64,000 nucleotides of DNA from an uncultured Modestobacter sp. (GTDB lineage Bacteria; Actinomycetota; Actinomycetes; Mycobacteriales; Geodermatophilaceae), in assembly GCF_947486615.1 (NCBI RefSeq), contig NZ_CANKUD010000006.1:222325-286324 (forward strand). Reading direction: 5' to 3'. The translations under genes were made by a program, and so were the position numbers. The notes below the pieces were generated by a model, which was not told the origin of the DNA, did not search any database, and was given only the letters and a program-made list of their open reading frames with translations. Below, piece after piece: positions 28,627 to 37,425 of the stretch; the stretch's first letter is position 1; every line of letters begins with the position of its first letter.

Positions 28627-30455
28627 GCGACGAGCCGCTGCTGACCGCCGACCGTCGGTCGGAGAGCGCCACCGCGACGCTGCGCCGCGGGCTGCGGATG
28701 ATGCCGGAGTTCCGCCAGGGGCTGCCGGCCACCTTCGCCCTCGCCCTGGTCGCCACCGCCGGCCGGGTGGTCGTCCCGATCGCGGTCCAGCAGACGCTGG
28801 ACAACGGGCTGAACGCCCCCGGCGGACCGGACATCCCGCTGGTCCGCGAGCTGGTGGCCGTCTGCGCCCTGGTCGTGCTGGTCACCAGCGTCGCGGTGTA
28901 CCGGATGAACGTGCGGCTGTTCCGCACCACCGAGACGGCGCTGGCCGGGCTGCGGGTGCGGGCCTTCCGGCACGTGCACGACCTGTCGGTGCTGCACCAG
29001 CAGGGGCAGCGCCGCGGGTCGCTGGTCTCCCGGGTCACCAGCGACGTCGACCAGCTGTCGGTGTTCATGCAGTGGGGCGGCGTCCTGGGCCTGGTCAGCC
29101 TCGGCCAGCTGGTGGTCGCCACCGTGGTCATGGCCTTCTACTCCTGGCAGCTGACCTTGCTGGTCCTGGTCTGCTTCATCCCGCTGGCGGTGCTGGTCAA
29201 GTACTTCGCCCGCCGGCTCGCCGAGGTGTACGGCGTCGTCCGGGAGCGGGTCGGCGACGTGCTGGGCGCGGTCTCCGAGTCGGTCATCGGCGCCCCCACG
29301 GTGCGGGCCTACGGCGTCCGGGCCCGGACGGCGGCGCGCATCGACCGCGCCATCGACCGGCACTACGAGGCCTCGGTGCACGCCCAGAAGGTCACCGCCG
29401 CGGTGTACGTCAGCGGTGAGTTCGTCGCCGCCCTGGCCAACGCCGCCGTGGTCGTGGTCGGCGTGCTGCTGGGCATCGCCGGGGACATCTCCGCCGGCAC
29501 CCTGGTCGCCTTCCTCTTCCTGGTCACCCTCTTCGTCGCCCCGGTGCAGACCGCCAGCGAGGTGCTCAACGAGGCGCAGAACGCCGTCGCGGGGTTCCGC
29601 CGGGTGCTCGACGTGCTCGACACCGAGCCCGACGTGCAGGACCCCGAGGACGGCCGGGCGCTGCCCGACGGCCCGCTGGACGTGCGGTTCGATCACGTCG
29701 GCTTCGCCTACGCCGAGGGCGCCCGCAAGGCCCTGGACGACGTCGACCTGACCATCCCCGCCCGCACCCGGGTCGCCATCGTCGGGGAGACCGGCTCGGG
29801 CAAGACCACCTTCGCCAAGCTGGTCACCCGGCTGATGGACCCCACCGAGGGTCGGGTGCTGGTCGGCAACGGGCGGGACGGCGGGGCGACCGGCATGGTG
29901 CCGCTGACCGAGGTCGCCTTCGCCTCACTGCGCGAGCGGGTGGTGATGGTGCCGCAGGACGGCTTCCTCTTCGACGCCTCGGTCGCGGCCAACGTGCGGT
30001 ACGGCCGGCCGGGCATCTCCGACGCCGAGGTGGCCGCGGCCTTCGTCGAGCTCGGGCTGGGTGACTGGCTGGCCGGTCTGCCCGACGGGGTGGACACCCC
30101 GGTCGGACAGCGCGGTGAGTCGCTGTCGGCGGGGGAGCGGCAGCTGGTCGCCGTCGCCCGCGCCTACGTCGCCGACCCCGACCTGCTGGTGCTCGACGAG
30201 GCCACCAGCGCGGTCGACCCGGCCACCGAGATGCGGCTGACCCGGGCGCTGGACGCGCTCACCGACGGGCGCACCACGCTGACCATCGCGCACCGGCTCT
30301 CCACCGCGGAGCGGGCCGACGAGGTGCTCGTCGTCGACGCCGGCCGGGTGGTGCAGCGCGGCACGCACGACCAGCTCGTGGACGCCGACGGCCCGTATGC
30401 CCGGCTGCACGCCTCCTGGCGCCGCAGCTCGGGCCGGCAGGCCGAGCCGGTCTGA
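28623..30455 (+). CDS. ABC exporter half-transporter with canonical catalytic site
   Basis: 610 residues, six-helix exporter domain plus nucleotide-binding domain. Walker A GETGSGKTT has K394, Walker B is LLVLDEATSAVD with the catalytic Glu, and the switch His is in TIAHRLST. The signature is LSAGE instead of LSGGQ. Together with the upstream gene this yields one full site (its Walker A/B with the partner's LSGGQ) and one degenerate site. The GTG start overlaps the partner's stop, fixing a 1:1 translated pair. Confidence 0.9.
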   Translation: MSDEPLLTADRRSESATATLRRGLRMMPEFRQGLPATFALALVATAGRVVVPIAVQQTLDNGLNAPGGPDIPLVRELVAVCALVVLVTSVAVYRMNVRLFRTTETALAGLRVRAFRHVHDLSVLHQQGQRRGSLVSRVTSDVDQLSVFMQWGGVLGLVSLGQLVVATVVMAFYSWQLTLLVLVCFIPLAVLVKYFARRLAEVYGVVRERVGDVLGAVSESVIGAPTVRAYGVRARTAARIDRAIDRHYEASVHAQKVTAAVYVSGEFVAALANAAVVVVGVLLGIAGDISAGTLVAFLFLVTLFVAPVQTASEVLNEAQNAVAGFRRVLDVLDTEPDVQDPEDGRALPDGPLDVRFDHVGFAYAEGARKALDDVDLTIPARTRVAIVGETGSGKTTFAKLVTRLMDPTEGRVLVGNGRDGGATGMVPLTEVAFASLRERVVMVPQDGFLFDASVAANVRYGRPGISDAEVAAAFVELGLGDWLAGLPDGVDTPVGQRGESLSAGERQLVAVARAYVADPDLLVLDEATSAVDPATEMRLTRALDALTDGRTTLTIAHRLSTAERADEVLVVDAGRVVQRGTHDQLVDADGPYARLHASWRRSSGRQAEPV

Positions 30456-30460
30456 CCGGA

Positions 30461-30481
30461 CCTGCTCCGGCGTGGAGCAGG
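30461..30481 (+). terminator. short hairpin after ABC exporter operon
   Basis: 8-bp stem CCTGCTCC/GGAGCAGG with a 5-nt loop, 5 bp after the stop codon. Confidence 0.45.
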
Positions 30482-30502
30482 GGGTCGATGGTGGGCGGGA
30501 CC

Positions 30503-30508
30503 TACGCT
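30503..30508 (+). promoter_or_regulatory. -10 element TACGCT, membrane protein gene
   Basis: 6 nt before GTG 30515; sets that start over the in-frame ATG at 30488. Confidence 0.6.
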
Positions 30509-30514
30509 CCGGCG

Positions 30515-30940
30515 GTGTCCACCCGCGCGCCCGTAGCCGGCGCTCCGGTCCACCGGCAACCACCGGTGGCCGCCGCGGTCGCCGTCGCGCTGGCGGTCCT
30601 CGCCGCCGGGTCGGTGTTCGCGCTCAGCGCCTGGTGGGTGCTGGACGCCGGGACGTTCGAGGTCTTCTACTACATGGGCCTCCCGACCTCCCTGGCGATC
30701 CTGCTGCTGCTCGGCGCAGCTCTCCTGGGCACGGGCCGGTCCTGGCTGGCGGTGTGCCTGCCCGGCGTCCTGCTCGCCGGCCTCGGTGGCTGGGTGCTGA
30801 CCTGGGGGACGAGCTCGCTGGGCCTGGTGGTGCTGTCACTGTTCAGCGCTGCGTGCGCGGGCGCCGCGGTGTGCTCGGTGCTTCCCGCCGTCCGGCGCTG
30901 GGTCACCGTCCGGCGGCTGGCGCGGCCGGGCGGCGCGTGA
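30515..30940 (+). CDS. small four-helix membrane protein
   Basis: 141 residues. After a short N-terminus with PPVAAAVAVAL, four hydrophobic segments follow (about 18-42, 52-72, 76-98, 100-122) and a basic tail RRWVTVRR. The GRSWLAVCLPG motif between helices 2 and 3 also occurs in the next gene (GRSWLAVFLPA), so the two are paralogues. Family not recognised. Start GTG 30515 by the TACGCT hexamer 6 nt upstream. Confidence 0.7.
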   Translation: MSTRAPVAGAPVHRQPPVAAAVAVALAVLAAGSVFALSAWWVLDAGTFEVFYYMGLPTSLAILLLLGAALLGTGRSWLAVCLPGVLLAGLGGWVLTWGTSSLGLVVLSLFSAACAGAAVCSVLPAVRRWVTVRRLARPGGA

Positions 30941-30996
30941 GCGCGGCTGCCTGGTCCGCTGCGGCGGGGCGGGCCCGCCGACCGCCCACTGAGCTC

Positions 30997-31002
30997 TAGG
31001 TT
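30997..31002 (+). promoter_or_regulatory. -10 element TAGGTT, membrane protein gene
   Basis: 6 nt before GTG 31009; leaderless arrangement. Confidence 0.6.
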
Positions 31003-31008
31003 CACCCC

Positions 31009-31443
31009 GTGCACGCCGCGTCAGACGTCCCCGTCCGCCGCCGCCCACCGGTCGCGGTGTTCTTCGCCGTCCCGCTGGCGGTGCTCAGCGCCCTGGCGGT
31101 CGCGCTCTTCGCGCTGCTCGCGCTGGCGTTCTCCAACGGCAGCTTCGACGGCGGTGGCTGGCTGGTCGTCGCCGTCCCGGTGCTGCTGTCGGTCTGGCTG
31201 CTGGTCGGGGCGCTGCTGCTCCTGCTGGGCCGCAGCTGGCTGGCGGTCTTCCTGCCCGCCGCGGCGCTGGTCGCCCTGCTGGGCTGGGTGATCGTCGCGG
31301 AGGGGCTGATCGCGGACTCCGACGGCCTGCTGCCGTTGATCTGGGCGCTCCCGGCCGGGACGGCGCTGCTGGCCGCGCTGCCCGGCGTTCGCGGCTGGGT
31401 CGCCGCGCGCCGAGGCGCCCGGCTGTCCGCAGAGCGCGGCTGA
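31009..31443 (+). CDS. small four-helix membrane protein, paralogue
   Basis: 144 residues with RRRPPVAVFFAVPLAVL at the N-terminus, four hydrophobic segments and the tail LPGVRGWVAARR. It shares GRSWLAV-x-LP and the helix plan with the preceding gene, with its own leaderless promoter. Unknown function. Confidence 0.7.
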   Translation: MHAASDVPVRRRPPVAVFFAVPLAVLSALAVALFALLALAFSNGSFDGGGWLVVAVPVLLSVWLLVGALLLLLGRSWLAVFLPAAALVALLGWVIVAEGLIADSDGLLPLIWALPAGTALLAALPGVRGWVAARRGARLSAERG

Positions 31444-31628
31444 CCACCGGTCGCCGGTGGGGCCCCCGGCGTCCTGGGTGTGCCCGAGACGGCTGAGCAG
31501 GTCCCGCTGACCGCACTGCCCGCCGGCCCCGTGCGGCTCGGCTGGTCGCCCGCGGCGCGGAGCTGGGCCGACCGGTCCGCTCAGCCTCCTCCCAGCTGAC
31601 GTGCATGCCCGGCCCAGGGCACCCGTCC

Positions 31629-31634
31629 TAACCT
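31629..31634 (+). promoter_or_regulatory. -10 element TAACCT, membrane protein gene
   Basis: 7 nt before ATG 31642; leaderless arrangement. Confidence 0.55.
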
Positions 31635-31641
31635 GCCGGGC

Positions 31642-32148
31642 ATGCCGTCCACCTCCAGCCGCCGCCGTGGACCGGCGGCTCCCCAGCACCGTCCACGCCG
31701 TCCGATCGGGCGCGGCTTCGCGACCGCGCCCCCGGCACCGGTCCGGCCGGTACAGGCGCCGTTCGCCGCCGTCTTCGGCCTGCTCGTCGCCGCCGAGGAC
31801 GCCTACCTCGGCTGGCTGCTCTGGGACGCCGACCCCGGCTGGGGTTGGTACCTGCTGCTGCCCGCCCTGCTGGCGGTGGCGGCGGTCGCCGGCGCGGTGC
31901 TGGTGCACCGGGGCCGGGCGCTGGGCCGGGTGAGCGGCTCGGCGGTGCTCGCGACGGCCTGCGTGCTGCCGATGCTGGGCCTGCTCGGGCTGGCGCTGTT
32001 CTTCGCCGCCCTCGGTGGCGGTCAGGCCGCGTGGTGGGCGCTGCTGCTGCTCATCGGCCCGGTGGGCGGGCTGGTGCTGGCGCTGCAGCAGCCGGTCCGG
32101 CAGTGGAGCGCTGCGCGCCCGGCCCGGTCGGGGGCCGGCGCCCGCTAG
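31642..32148 (+). CDS. small four-helix membrane protein
   Basis: 168 residues. A basic, Pro-rich N-terminus of about 38 residues precedes four hydrophobic segments and a tail PVRQWSAARPAR that resembles the R-x-W tails of the two genes upstream. More distant from them in sequence. Unknown function. It ends 10 bp before the FAD dehydrogenase gene. Confidence 0.65.
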   Translation: MPSTSSRRRGPAAPQHRPRRPIGRGFATAPPAPVRPVQAPFAAVFGLLVAAEDAYLGWLLWDADPGWGWYLLLPALLAVAAVAGAVLVHRGRALGRVSGSAVLATACVLPMLGLLGLALFFAALGGGQAAWWALLLLIGPVGGLVLALQQPVRQWSAARPARSGAGAR

Positions 32149-32151
32149 CGT
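32146..32151 (+). promoter_or_regulatory. -10 element TAGCGT, FAD dehydrogenase gene
   Basis: 7 nt before GTG 32159; it overlaps the end of the upstream gene. Confidence 0.6.
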
Positions 32152-32158
32152 GCCCGGC

Positions 32159-33814
32159 GTGAGCAACGACGCTGACGTCATCGTGGTGGGCGCGGGGCTG
32201 GCCGGACTGGTCGCCACCGCCGAGCTGGCCGACGCCGGGAAGCGGGTGCTGCTGCTGGACCAGGAGCCGGCCGCCTCCCTCGGCGGGCAGGCGCACTGGT
32301 CCTTCGGCGGGCTGTTCCTCGTCGACAGCCCCGAGCAGCGCCGGCTGCGGGTCAAGGACTCGCTGGAACTGGCCCGGCAGGACTGGCTGGGCACCGCGGG
32401 CTTCGACCGCGAGGAGGACCAGTGGCCCCGCCAGTGGGCCGAGGCCTACCTGCAGTTCGCCGCGGGGGAGAAGCGGGCCTGGCTCCGCGAGCAGGGCGTG
32501 CGGTTCTTCCCGGTGGTCGGCTGGGCCGAGCGCGGTGGGTACACCGCCACCGGGCACGGCAACTCCGTCCCCCGGTTCCACATCACCTGGGGCACCGGGC
32601 CCGGCGTCCTGGCCCCCTTCCTCCGCCGGGTCGCCGACGCCACCGCGCGCGGGTTGGTCACCGTGCGGCACCGGCACCGGGTCGACGGCCTGGTGCTCAC
32701 CGGCGGCGCGGTCACCGGCGTGCGCGGCGCTGTGCTGGAGCCCAGCGACGTCGCGCGGGGGGAAGCCAGCTCGCGCACCGAGGTCGGGGAGTTCGAGTAC
32801 GCCGCGCAGGCCGTCGTCGTCACCTCCGGGGGCATCGGCGGCAACCACGACCTGGTGCGGAAGAACTGGCCGGCCCGGCTCGGCCCGGTGCCGAAGAAGC
32901 TGCTCTCCGGCGTCCCGGCGCACGTCGACGGCCGGATGCTGGAGATCACCGAGGACGCCGGCGGCCGGGTGGTCAACCCCGACCGGATGTGGCACTACAC
33001 GGAGGGGATCGCCAACCACTCACCGATCTGGGCCCGGCACGGCATCCGGATCCTGCCCGGCCCGTCCTCGATGTGGCTCGACGCCACCGGCTCCCGGCTG
33101 CCCGTGCCGCTGTTCCCCGGCTTCGACACCCTCGGCACGCTGGCGCACATCGGCACCACCGGCCACGAGCACACCTGGTTCCTGCTCACGAGGAAGATCG
33201 TGGAGAAGGAGTTCACCCTCTCCGGCTCCGAGCAGAACCCCGACCTGACGGGCAAGGACCTCAAGCTGCTGCTCACCCGGGTGCGCTCGGGCGCGGCGGC
33301 ACCGGTGCAGAAGTTCCTGGACGACGGCGAGGACTTCGTCGTCGCGCGCACCCTGCCCGAGCTGGTCGCCGGGATGAACCGGCTGACCGGGGACTCCCCG
33401 CACGTCGACCTGGCCACCGTGGAGCGCGAGGTCGTCGCCCGGGACCGGGAGATCGCCAACACCTTCACCAAGGACCTCCAGGTGACGGCGATGCGCCAGG
33501 CCCGCACTTTCCTGGGCGACAAGCTGATCCGGGTCGCCGCGCCGCACCGGCTGCTGGACCCCGACGCCGGCCCGCTGATCGCCGTCCGGTTGAACGTGCT
33601 CACCCGCAAGTCCCTCGGTGGGCTGGAGACCGACCTGTCCGGCCGGGTGCTGCGGGCCGGTGGCGAGCCGTTCCCGGGGCTCTACGCCGCCGGTGAGGTC
33701 GCCGGGTTCGGTGGCGGCGGGATGCACGGCTACCGCTCGCTGGAGGGCACCTTCCTGGGCGGCTGCATCTTCTCCGGGCGGGTCGCCGGCCGCGCGGTGG
33801 CCGCCGCCCTGTGA
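32159..33814 (+). CDS. FAD-binding dehydrogenase (KstD/fumarate reductase flavoprotein superfamily)
   Basis: 551 residues. N-terminal FAD Rossmann motif VIVVGAGLAGLVATAEL, then LLLDQEPAASLGGQAHWSFGGLF, and a C-terminal FAD-binding block FGGGGMHGYRSLEGTFLGGCIFSGR. The layout fits the COG3573-type flavin dehydrogenases related to 3-ketosteroid dehydrogenase. Substrate unknown; the protein has no signal peptide. GTG 32159 is set by TAGCGT 7 nt upstream. A likely single-gene unit among membrane-protein genes. Confidence 0.85.
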   Translation: MSNDADVIVVGAGLAGLVATAELADAGKRVLLLDQEPAASLGGQAHWSFGGLFLVDSPEQRRLRVKDSLELARQDWLGTAGFDREEDQWPRQWAEAYLQFAAGEKRAWLREQGVRFFPVVGWAERGGYTATGHGNSVPRFHITWGTGPGVLAPFLRRVADATARGLVTVRHRHRVDGLVLTGGAVTGVRGAVLEPSDVARGEASSRTEVGEFEYAAQAVVVTSGGIGGNHDLVRKNWPARLGPVPKKLLSGVPAHVDGRMLEITEDAGGRVVNPDRMWHYTEGIANHSPIWARHGIRILPGPSSMWLDATGSRLPVPLFPGFDTLGTLAHIGTTGHEHTWFLLTRKIVEKEFTLSGSEQNPDLTGKDLKLLLTRVRSGAAAPVQKFLDDGEDFVVARTLPELVAGMNRLTGDSPHVDLATVEREVVARDREIANTFTKDLQVTAMRQARTFLGDKLIRVAAPHRLLDPDAGPLIAVRLNVLTRKSLGGLETDLSGRVLRAGGEPFPGLYAAGEVAGFGGGGMHGYRSLEGTFLGGCIFSGRVAGRAVAAAL

Positions 33815-33838
33815 CAGTGGTGGCATGAGGACGACGGC

Positions 33839-34633
33839 GTGACGGAGGACCCTCGCCCGGCCGAGGACTCGGACGGCGTGGACTGGAACGCGGTGCCCTA
33901 CCAGGGCCCGCCCCGCTACGCCCCGCCGATGGACCCACCGGTGGCCTCCGGCCAGGCCCCCTACCCGCCGCCCCACCACGGCCAGCCCCCGTACGGCCAG
34001 CCCCCGTACGGCCAGCCCCCGTACGGCCAGCCCCCGTACGGCCAGCCCCCGTACGGCCCGCCGCCCTACGGCCCGCCGCCCTACGGCCCGCCGTCCTACG
34101 GCTCGCCGTCCTACCCGCCGCCCGAGCAGTGGCCGGCGCCGTACGCCGGGCAGCCGTACGCCGGGCAGCAGCCGCCCGGCCGGCCCGTGGACCCGCGGCC
34201 GGTCCCTGTCGTCGTCGGGACGGCGCTCGGCTTCGCCGCCGGCGCGCTGCTGCTGATGTGCACGCTGTTCCTCGCCGCCTTCGCCGCGCTGCTCACCGTC
34301 GTCCGCCGGCCCGACGGGATGGCCGGCACCGGCGTCGTCGTCCTGCAACTGGTCCTGGCCGCGCTGCTGGTCACCGGCGCGGCCCTGGCGCTGGCCGGCC
34401 GCTGGCAGTGGCTGGTGCTCGCCGACGGTGCGCTGGTCGTGCTGTCGCTCTGGTGGCTGGTCGGCTCCGGCAGCGGGCAGCTGCTGGACACCGCGCCGAC
34501 CGTGGCGCTCCCTCTCGTCTTCACGCTGCTGGCCGGAGCCTCCGGCGTGCTGGTCGCGCTGCCGGCGAGCCGGGCCTGGGCGCAACGCCGCACCGGCGCG
34601 GCTCCCCGGCCCCCGGCCGCCCCCGGGCCCTGA
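33839..34633 (+). CDS. Pro/Tyr/Gly-repeat membrane protein
   Basis: 264 residues. The N-terminal about 125 residues are cytoplasmic-type low complexity with [10 protein letters not shown] pentapeptides repeated nine times, followed by more Pro/Tyr. Then come four hydrophobic helices and a tail [11 protein letters not shown], matching the LPxxRxW tails of the small membrane proteins upstream. Such PPYG tails occur in many actinobacterial membrane proteins. Function unknown. GTG 33839. Confidence 0.7.
   Translation: MTEDPRPAEDSDGVDWNAVPYQGPPRYAPPMDPPVASGQAPYPPPHHGQPPYGQPPYGQPPYGQPPYGQPPYGPPPYGPPPYGPPSYGSPSYPPPEQWPAPYAGQPYAGQQPPGRPVDPRPVPVVVGTALGFAAGALLLMCTLFLAAFAALLTVVRRPDGMAGTGVVVLQLVLAALLVTGAALALAGRWQWLVLADGALVVLSLWWLVGSGSGQLLDTAPTVALPLVFTLLAGASGVLVALPASRAWAQRRTGAAPRPPAAPGP
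33980..34114 (+). repeat. 15-bp coding tandem repeat (nine units)
   Basis: Five identical 15-mers GGCCAGCCCCCGTAC (33980-34054) and four diverged units (34055-34114), each coding a five-residue PPYG-type unit. In-frame gain or loss of units is possible by slippage. Confidence 0.9.
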
Positions 34634-34665
34634 CCGGGCGGGGGAGCGGTGGGACGATCAGCGGC

Positions 34666-35040
34666 ATGTCCGCCCCCGCCACCGGCCCCCGGCTCGACCC
34701 CGAGGTCGCCACGCTGCTCCGCCGGGACCCCGCCGGGCTCGTCGCCGCCGTCGCCCAGCAGCACGACACCGGCGAGGTCCTCATGGTCGCCTGGATGGAC
34801 GACGAGGCCCTGCGCCGCACGCTGACCAGCGGCCGGGCCACCTACTGGTCGCGCAGCCGCGAGGAGTACTGGGCCAAGGGCGAGACGTCGGGCCACCGGC
34901 AGTGGGTGCGCGAGGTCCGGCTCGACTGCGACGGCGACGCACTGCTGCTGCTGGTCGACCAGGAGGGCCCCGCCTGCCACACCGGCGAGCGCAGCTGCTT
35001 CCACCGCCCGCTGGAGGTGCAGCGTGCCGACGTTCGGTGA
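34666..35040 (+). CDS. hisI: phosphoribosyl-AMP cyclohydrolase
   Basis: 124 residues, the monofunctional HisI without a HisE domain. Zn- and Mg-binding signatures are visible: [29 protein letters not shown] and [21 protein letters not shown], with Cys ligands in the latter. It opens the purine-derived ring in histidine synthesis. ATG 34666 has GACGAT 7 nt upstream. trpE begins 17 bp before its stop, so histidine and tryptophan genes are physically joined here. Confidence 0.95.
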   Translation: MSAPATGPRLDPEVATLLRRDPAGLVAAVAQQHDTGEVLMVAWMDDEALRRTLTSGRATYWSRSREEYWAKGETSGHRQWVREVRLDCDGDALLLLVDQEGPACHTGERSCFHRPLEVQRADVR

Positions 35041-36541
35041 CACGGTGCCCAGCCGCGCCGAGTTCCTGGCGCGCGAGGGCGTGGGGACGGCGATGGTCCC
35101 GGTCACCCGCCGGCTGCTCGCCGACAGCGAGACCGCGGTCGGCGTCTACCGCAAGCTGGCCGGCAACCGCCCCGGCACGGTGCTGCTGGAGTCCGCCGAG
35201 CAGGGCAAGCAGTGGTCGCGCTACAGCTTCGTCGGCGTCCGCAGCGCCGGCGTGCTCACCGAGCAGGACGGGACCACCGCCTGGCTCGGCGACCCGCTGC
35301 CCGGGCTCACCGACGACCTGCCCACCGACCCGCTGGCCGCCGTCCGCACCCTGGCCCGCCGGTTCCGCGCACCGCGCGGCGCTGTCGACGACCTGCCGCC
35401 GCTGACGGGTGGGCTGGTCGGCTACCTCGGCTACGACGTGGTGCGCCGGCTCGAGCGGCTGCCGCAGAGCGCCGCCGACGACCTGGGCATGCCGGAGCTG
35501 GCGATGATGCTGGTCACCGACCTCGCCGTCCTCGACCACACCGACGGCACGGTGCTGCTCATCGCCAACGTGCTCGACGGCTCGGCCGCCGGCTACGACG
35601 ACGCGGTGACCCGGCTGGACGCGATGGCCGCCGACCTCACCAAGGCCGTGCCGCCGGGCGTGGCCACCCTGACCACCGCTGACGCGCCGCCGGTGGTGAG
35701 CAACATGGCGGCGGGGGAGTACGAGGCCGGGGTCGAGCGGGTCCGCGAGCACGTCCGGGCCGGCGACGTCTTCCAGACCGTGCTCAGCCAGCGGTTCGAG
35801 CTGGCCACCGACGTCGACGCACTCGACCTCTACCGGGTGCTGCGGGCGACCAACCCCTCGCCCTACATGTACCTGCTCCGCTTCGCCGGCCGGCAGTCGC
35901 CCTTCGACGTGGTCGGCTCCTCACCGGAGGCGCTGGTCACCGTGACCGGCGACCGGGCGATCGTGCACCCGCCGGCCGGGACCCGCCCGCGCGGCGCCAC
36001 CCCCGAGGACGACGTCCGGCTCACCGAGGAGCTGATGGCCGACCCCAAGGAGCGGGCCGAGCACGTGATGTTGGTCGACCTGGCCCGCAACGACCTGGGC
36101 CGGGTCAGCGTGCCGGGCACCGTGGAGGTGGCCGACTTCATGCGGGTCGAGCGCTACAGCCACGTCATGCACCTGGTGTCCACCGTGGCCGGTCAGGTCT
36201 CGCCGGGCCGGGACGCCCTGGACGTCTTCGACGCGACGTTCCCCGCCGGCACCGTCTCCGGGGCGCCCAAGCCGCGGGCGATGGAGGTCATCGAGTCCCT
36301 CGAGCCCACCCGGCGCGCGCTCTACGCCGGCACGGTCGGCTACCTGGACGCCAGCGGCGACATGGACATGGCGATCGCCATCCGGACGGCGGTGCTGCAC
36401 GACGGGCGGGCGTACGTGCAGGCCGGTGCTGGGGTCGTCGCCGACAGCGACCCGGCCGCCGAGGAGGCCGAGACCCGGCACAAGGCCCGGGCGGTGCTCT
36501 CGGCGATCGCGACGGCCGAGGGGCTGCGGGAGCTGCGGTGA
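35024..36541 (+). CDS. trpE: anthranilate synthase component I
   Basis: 505 residues. It converts chorismate plus ammonia to anthranilate. The N-terminal allosteric LLES motif ([11 protein letters not shown]) for Trp feedback is present. The chorismate-binding core has [48 protein letters not shown] and [10 protein letters not shown]. The glutaminase subunit and trpD are not in the window. GTG 35024 lies inside hisI in another frame, and the stop overlaps the next start by 4 bp. Confidence 0.95.
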   Translation: MPTFGDTVPSRAEFLAREGVGTAMVPVTRRLLADSETAVGVYRKLAGNRPGTVLLESAEQGKQWSRYSFVGVRSAGVLTEQDGTTAWLGDPLPGLTDDLPTDPLAAVRTLARRFRAPRGAVDDLPPLTGGLVGYLGYDVVRRLERLPQSAADDLGMPELAMMLVTDLAVLDHTDGTVLLIANVLDGSAAGYDDAVTRLDAMAADLTKAVPPGVATLTTADAPPVVSNMAAGEYEAGVERVREHVRAGDVFQTVLSQRFELATDVDALDLYRVLRATNPSPYMYLLRFAGRQSPFDVVGSSPEALVTVTGDRAIVHPPAGTRPRGATPEDDVRLTEELMADPKERAEHVMLVDLARNDLGRVSVPGTVEVADFMRVERYSHVMHLVSTVAGQVSPGRDALDVFDATFPAGTVSGAPKPRAMEVIESLEPTRRALYAGTVGYLDASGDMDMAIAIRTAVLHDGRAYVQAGAGVVADSDPAAEEAETRHKARAVLSAIATAEGLRELR

Positions 36542-37161
36542 GCGCGCCCGCGCGCCCACCGCGCGCCGAGCGCCGGGAGCTCACCCTCGCGCTGCTCGGC
36601 TGCACGCTCGCCGGCGCGCTGTCGCTGTCGGCGTCGGGCCAGCCCTGGGCGGACGTGACCATCACCCGGCCCGCGCCGCTGCCGCCCACCGAGACGGTGC
36701 TCACCGGCAGCCAGGCCGCGCCGCTGGTGTCCGCCTGCGGGCTGCTGCTGCTCGCCGCCGCGGTGGCCGTCATCGCCGTCCGCGGTGCCGGTCGGGTGGT
36801 CGTCGGGCTGCTGGTCGCCGTGGCCGGCGGGGTGCTCGGCTGGTCGGGGCTGCGCGGGCTGACCGGCCAGCTGGACCTCGACGGCACCGACGTGGGCGCC
36901 ACCGTCGGGCTGGGCGGCTCGCAGGTCACCACGGACGCGGTCACCACCTGGCCGGCGCTCACCCTGGTCGCGGGCCTGCTCGGGGTGCTCGCCGGCGCGC
37001 TGGTGGTGCTGCGCGGCCGCGGCTGGCCGGGGATGGGCCGCCGGTACGAGCGCGCCGGGGCGCCGGCCGCGCCGCCCCGGGCCGCCCGGCCGGAGACGGC
37101 CGAGGACCGGCACCAGGCGGCCTGGCGGTCGCTGGACCGCGGGGACGACCCGACCGTCTGA
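36538..37161 (+). CDS. Trp biosynthesis-associated membrane protein (PF09534-like)
   Basis: 207 residues. Four hydrophobic segments lie at about 15-32, 60-80, 84-104 and 137-160, with an extracytoplasmic loop after the first (QPWADVTI, where QPW is typical of this family) and a charged C-terminus. Named for its constant position between trpE and trpC in actinobacteria; function unknown. GTG 36538 overlaps the trpE stop. Confidence 0.85.
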   Translation: MSAPARPPRAERRELTLALLGCTLAGALSLSASGQPWADVTITRPAPLPPTETVLTGSQAAPLVSACGLLLLAAAVAVIAVRGAGRVVVGLLVAVAGGVLGWSGLRGLTGQLDLDGTDVGATVGLGGSQVTTDAVTTWPALTLVAGLLGVLAGALVVLRGRGWPGMGRRYERAGAPAAPPRAARPETAEDRHQAAWRSLDRGDDPTV

Positions 37162-37425
37162 CGCAGGCCCCGCCGCCGCGGCCGCCCGCTCGAGCGGCCA
37201 TGTCGGCGAACACGGCCGCCCCGCGGGACGGGAGACGGAGGCAGGGCGACCATGTCGGCGACCATGGCCGGTCGGCGACCCGAGCCACGTTTACACCCGG
37301 GCCGCGCGGGCGGTGCACCGCCCCCCGCCCGCTGGCCGGACCGGCACGTCTCTACAGTGATCTGCGCTGTCCGAGTGGTGCGGTACAGGGCCGGTGCCAC
37401 ATGCTGAGGGGTCCGAGGAGGGGTC
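37162..37425. promoter_or_regulatory. trpC upstream region
   Basis: 264 bp between the trp membrane-protein gene and trpC. It holds two CATGT-CGGCGA palindrome copies (37194-37219 and around 37251-37267), a TACAGT hexamer at 37353-37358 as -10 candidate, and the ribosome site GAGGAGGGG (37415-37423). I see no Trp-codon leader peptide. Confidence 0.45.
37194..37219. repeat. CATGT-CGGCGA-ACACG palindrome, copy 2
   Basis: Arms 37194-37203 and 37210-37219 match 9 of 10 around the loop CGGCGA, the reverse complement of the copy 1 loop. A third partial copy, CATGTCGGCGACCATGG, follows at about 37251-37267. Confidence 0.65.

Noticed and set aside
26830..30455. Bacteriocin or antiphage defence system around the ABC exporter and CPBP genes
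   Set aside because: No precursor peptide, toxin, nuclease or defence-associated domain lies nearby; genes look like ordinary exporter and protease families.
33980..34114. CRISPR-like array
   Set aside because: The repeats are contiguous 15-mers without spacers and are in frame in a coding region; the same holds for 51101-51160.
37162..37425. Trp attenuator leader before trpC
   Set aside because: No short ORF with Trp codons and no alternating hairpins were seen; the palindromes belong to a repeat found elsewhere.
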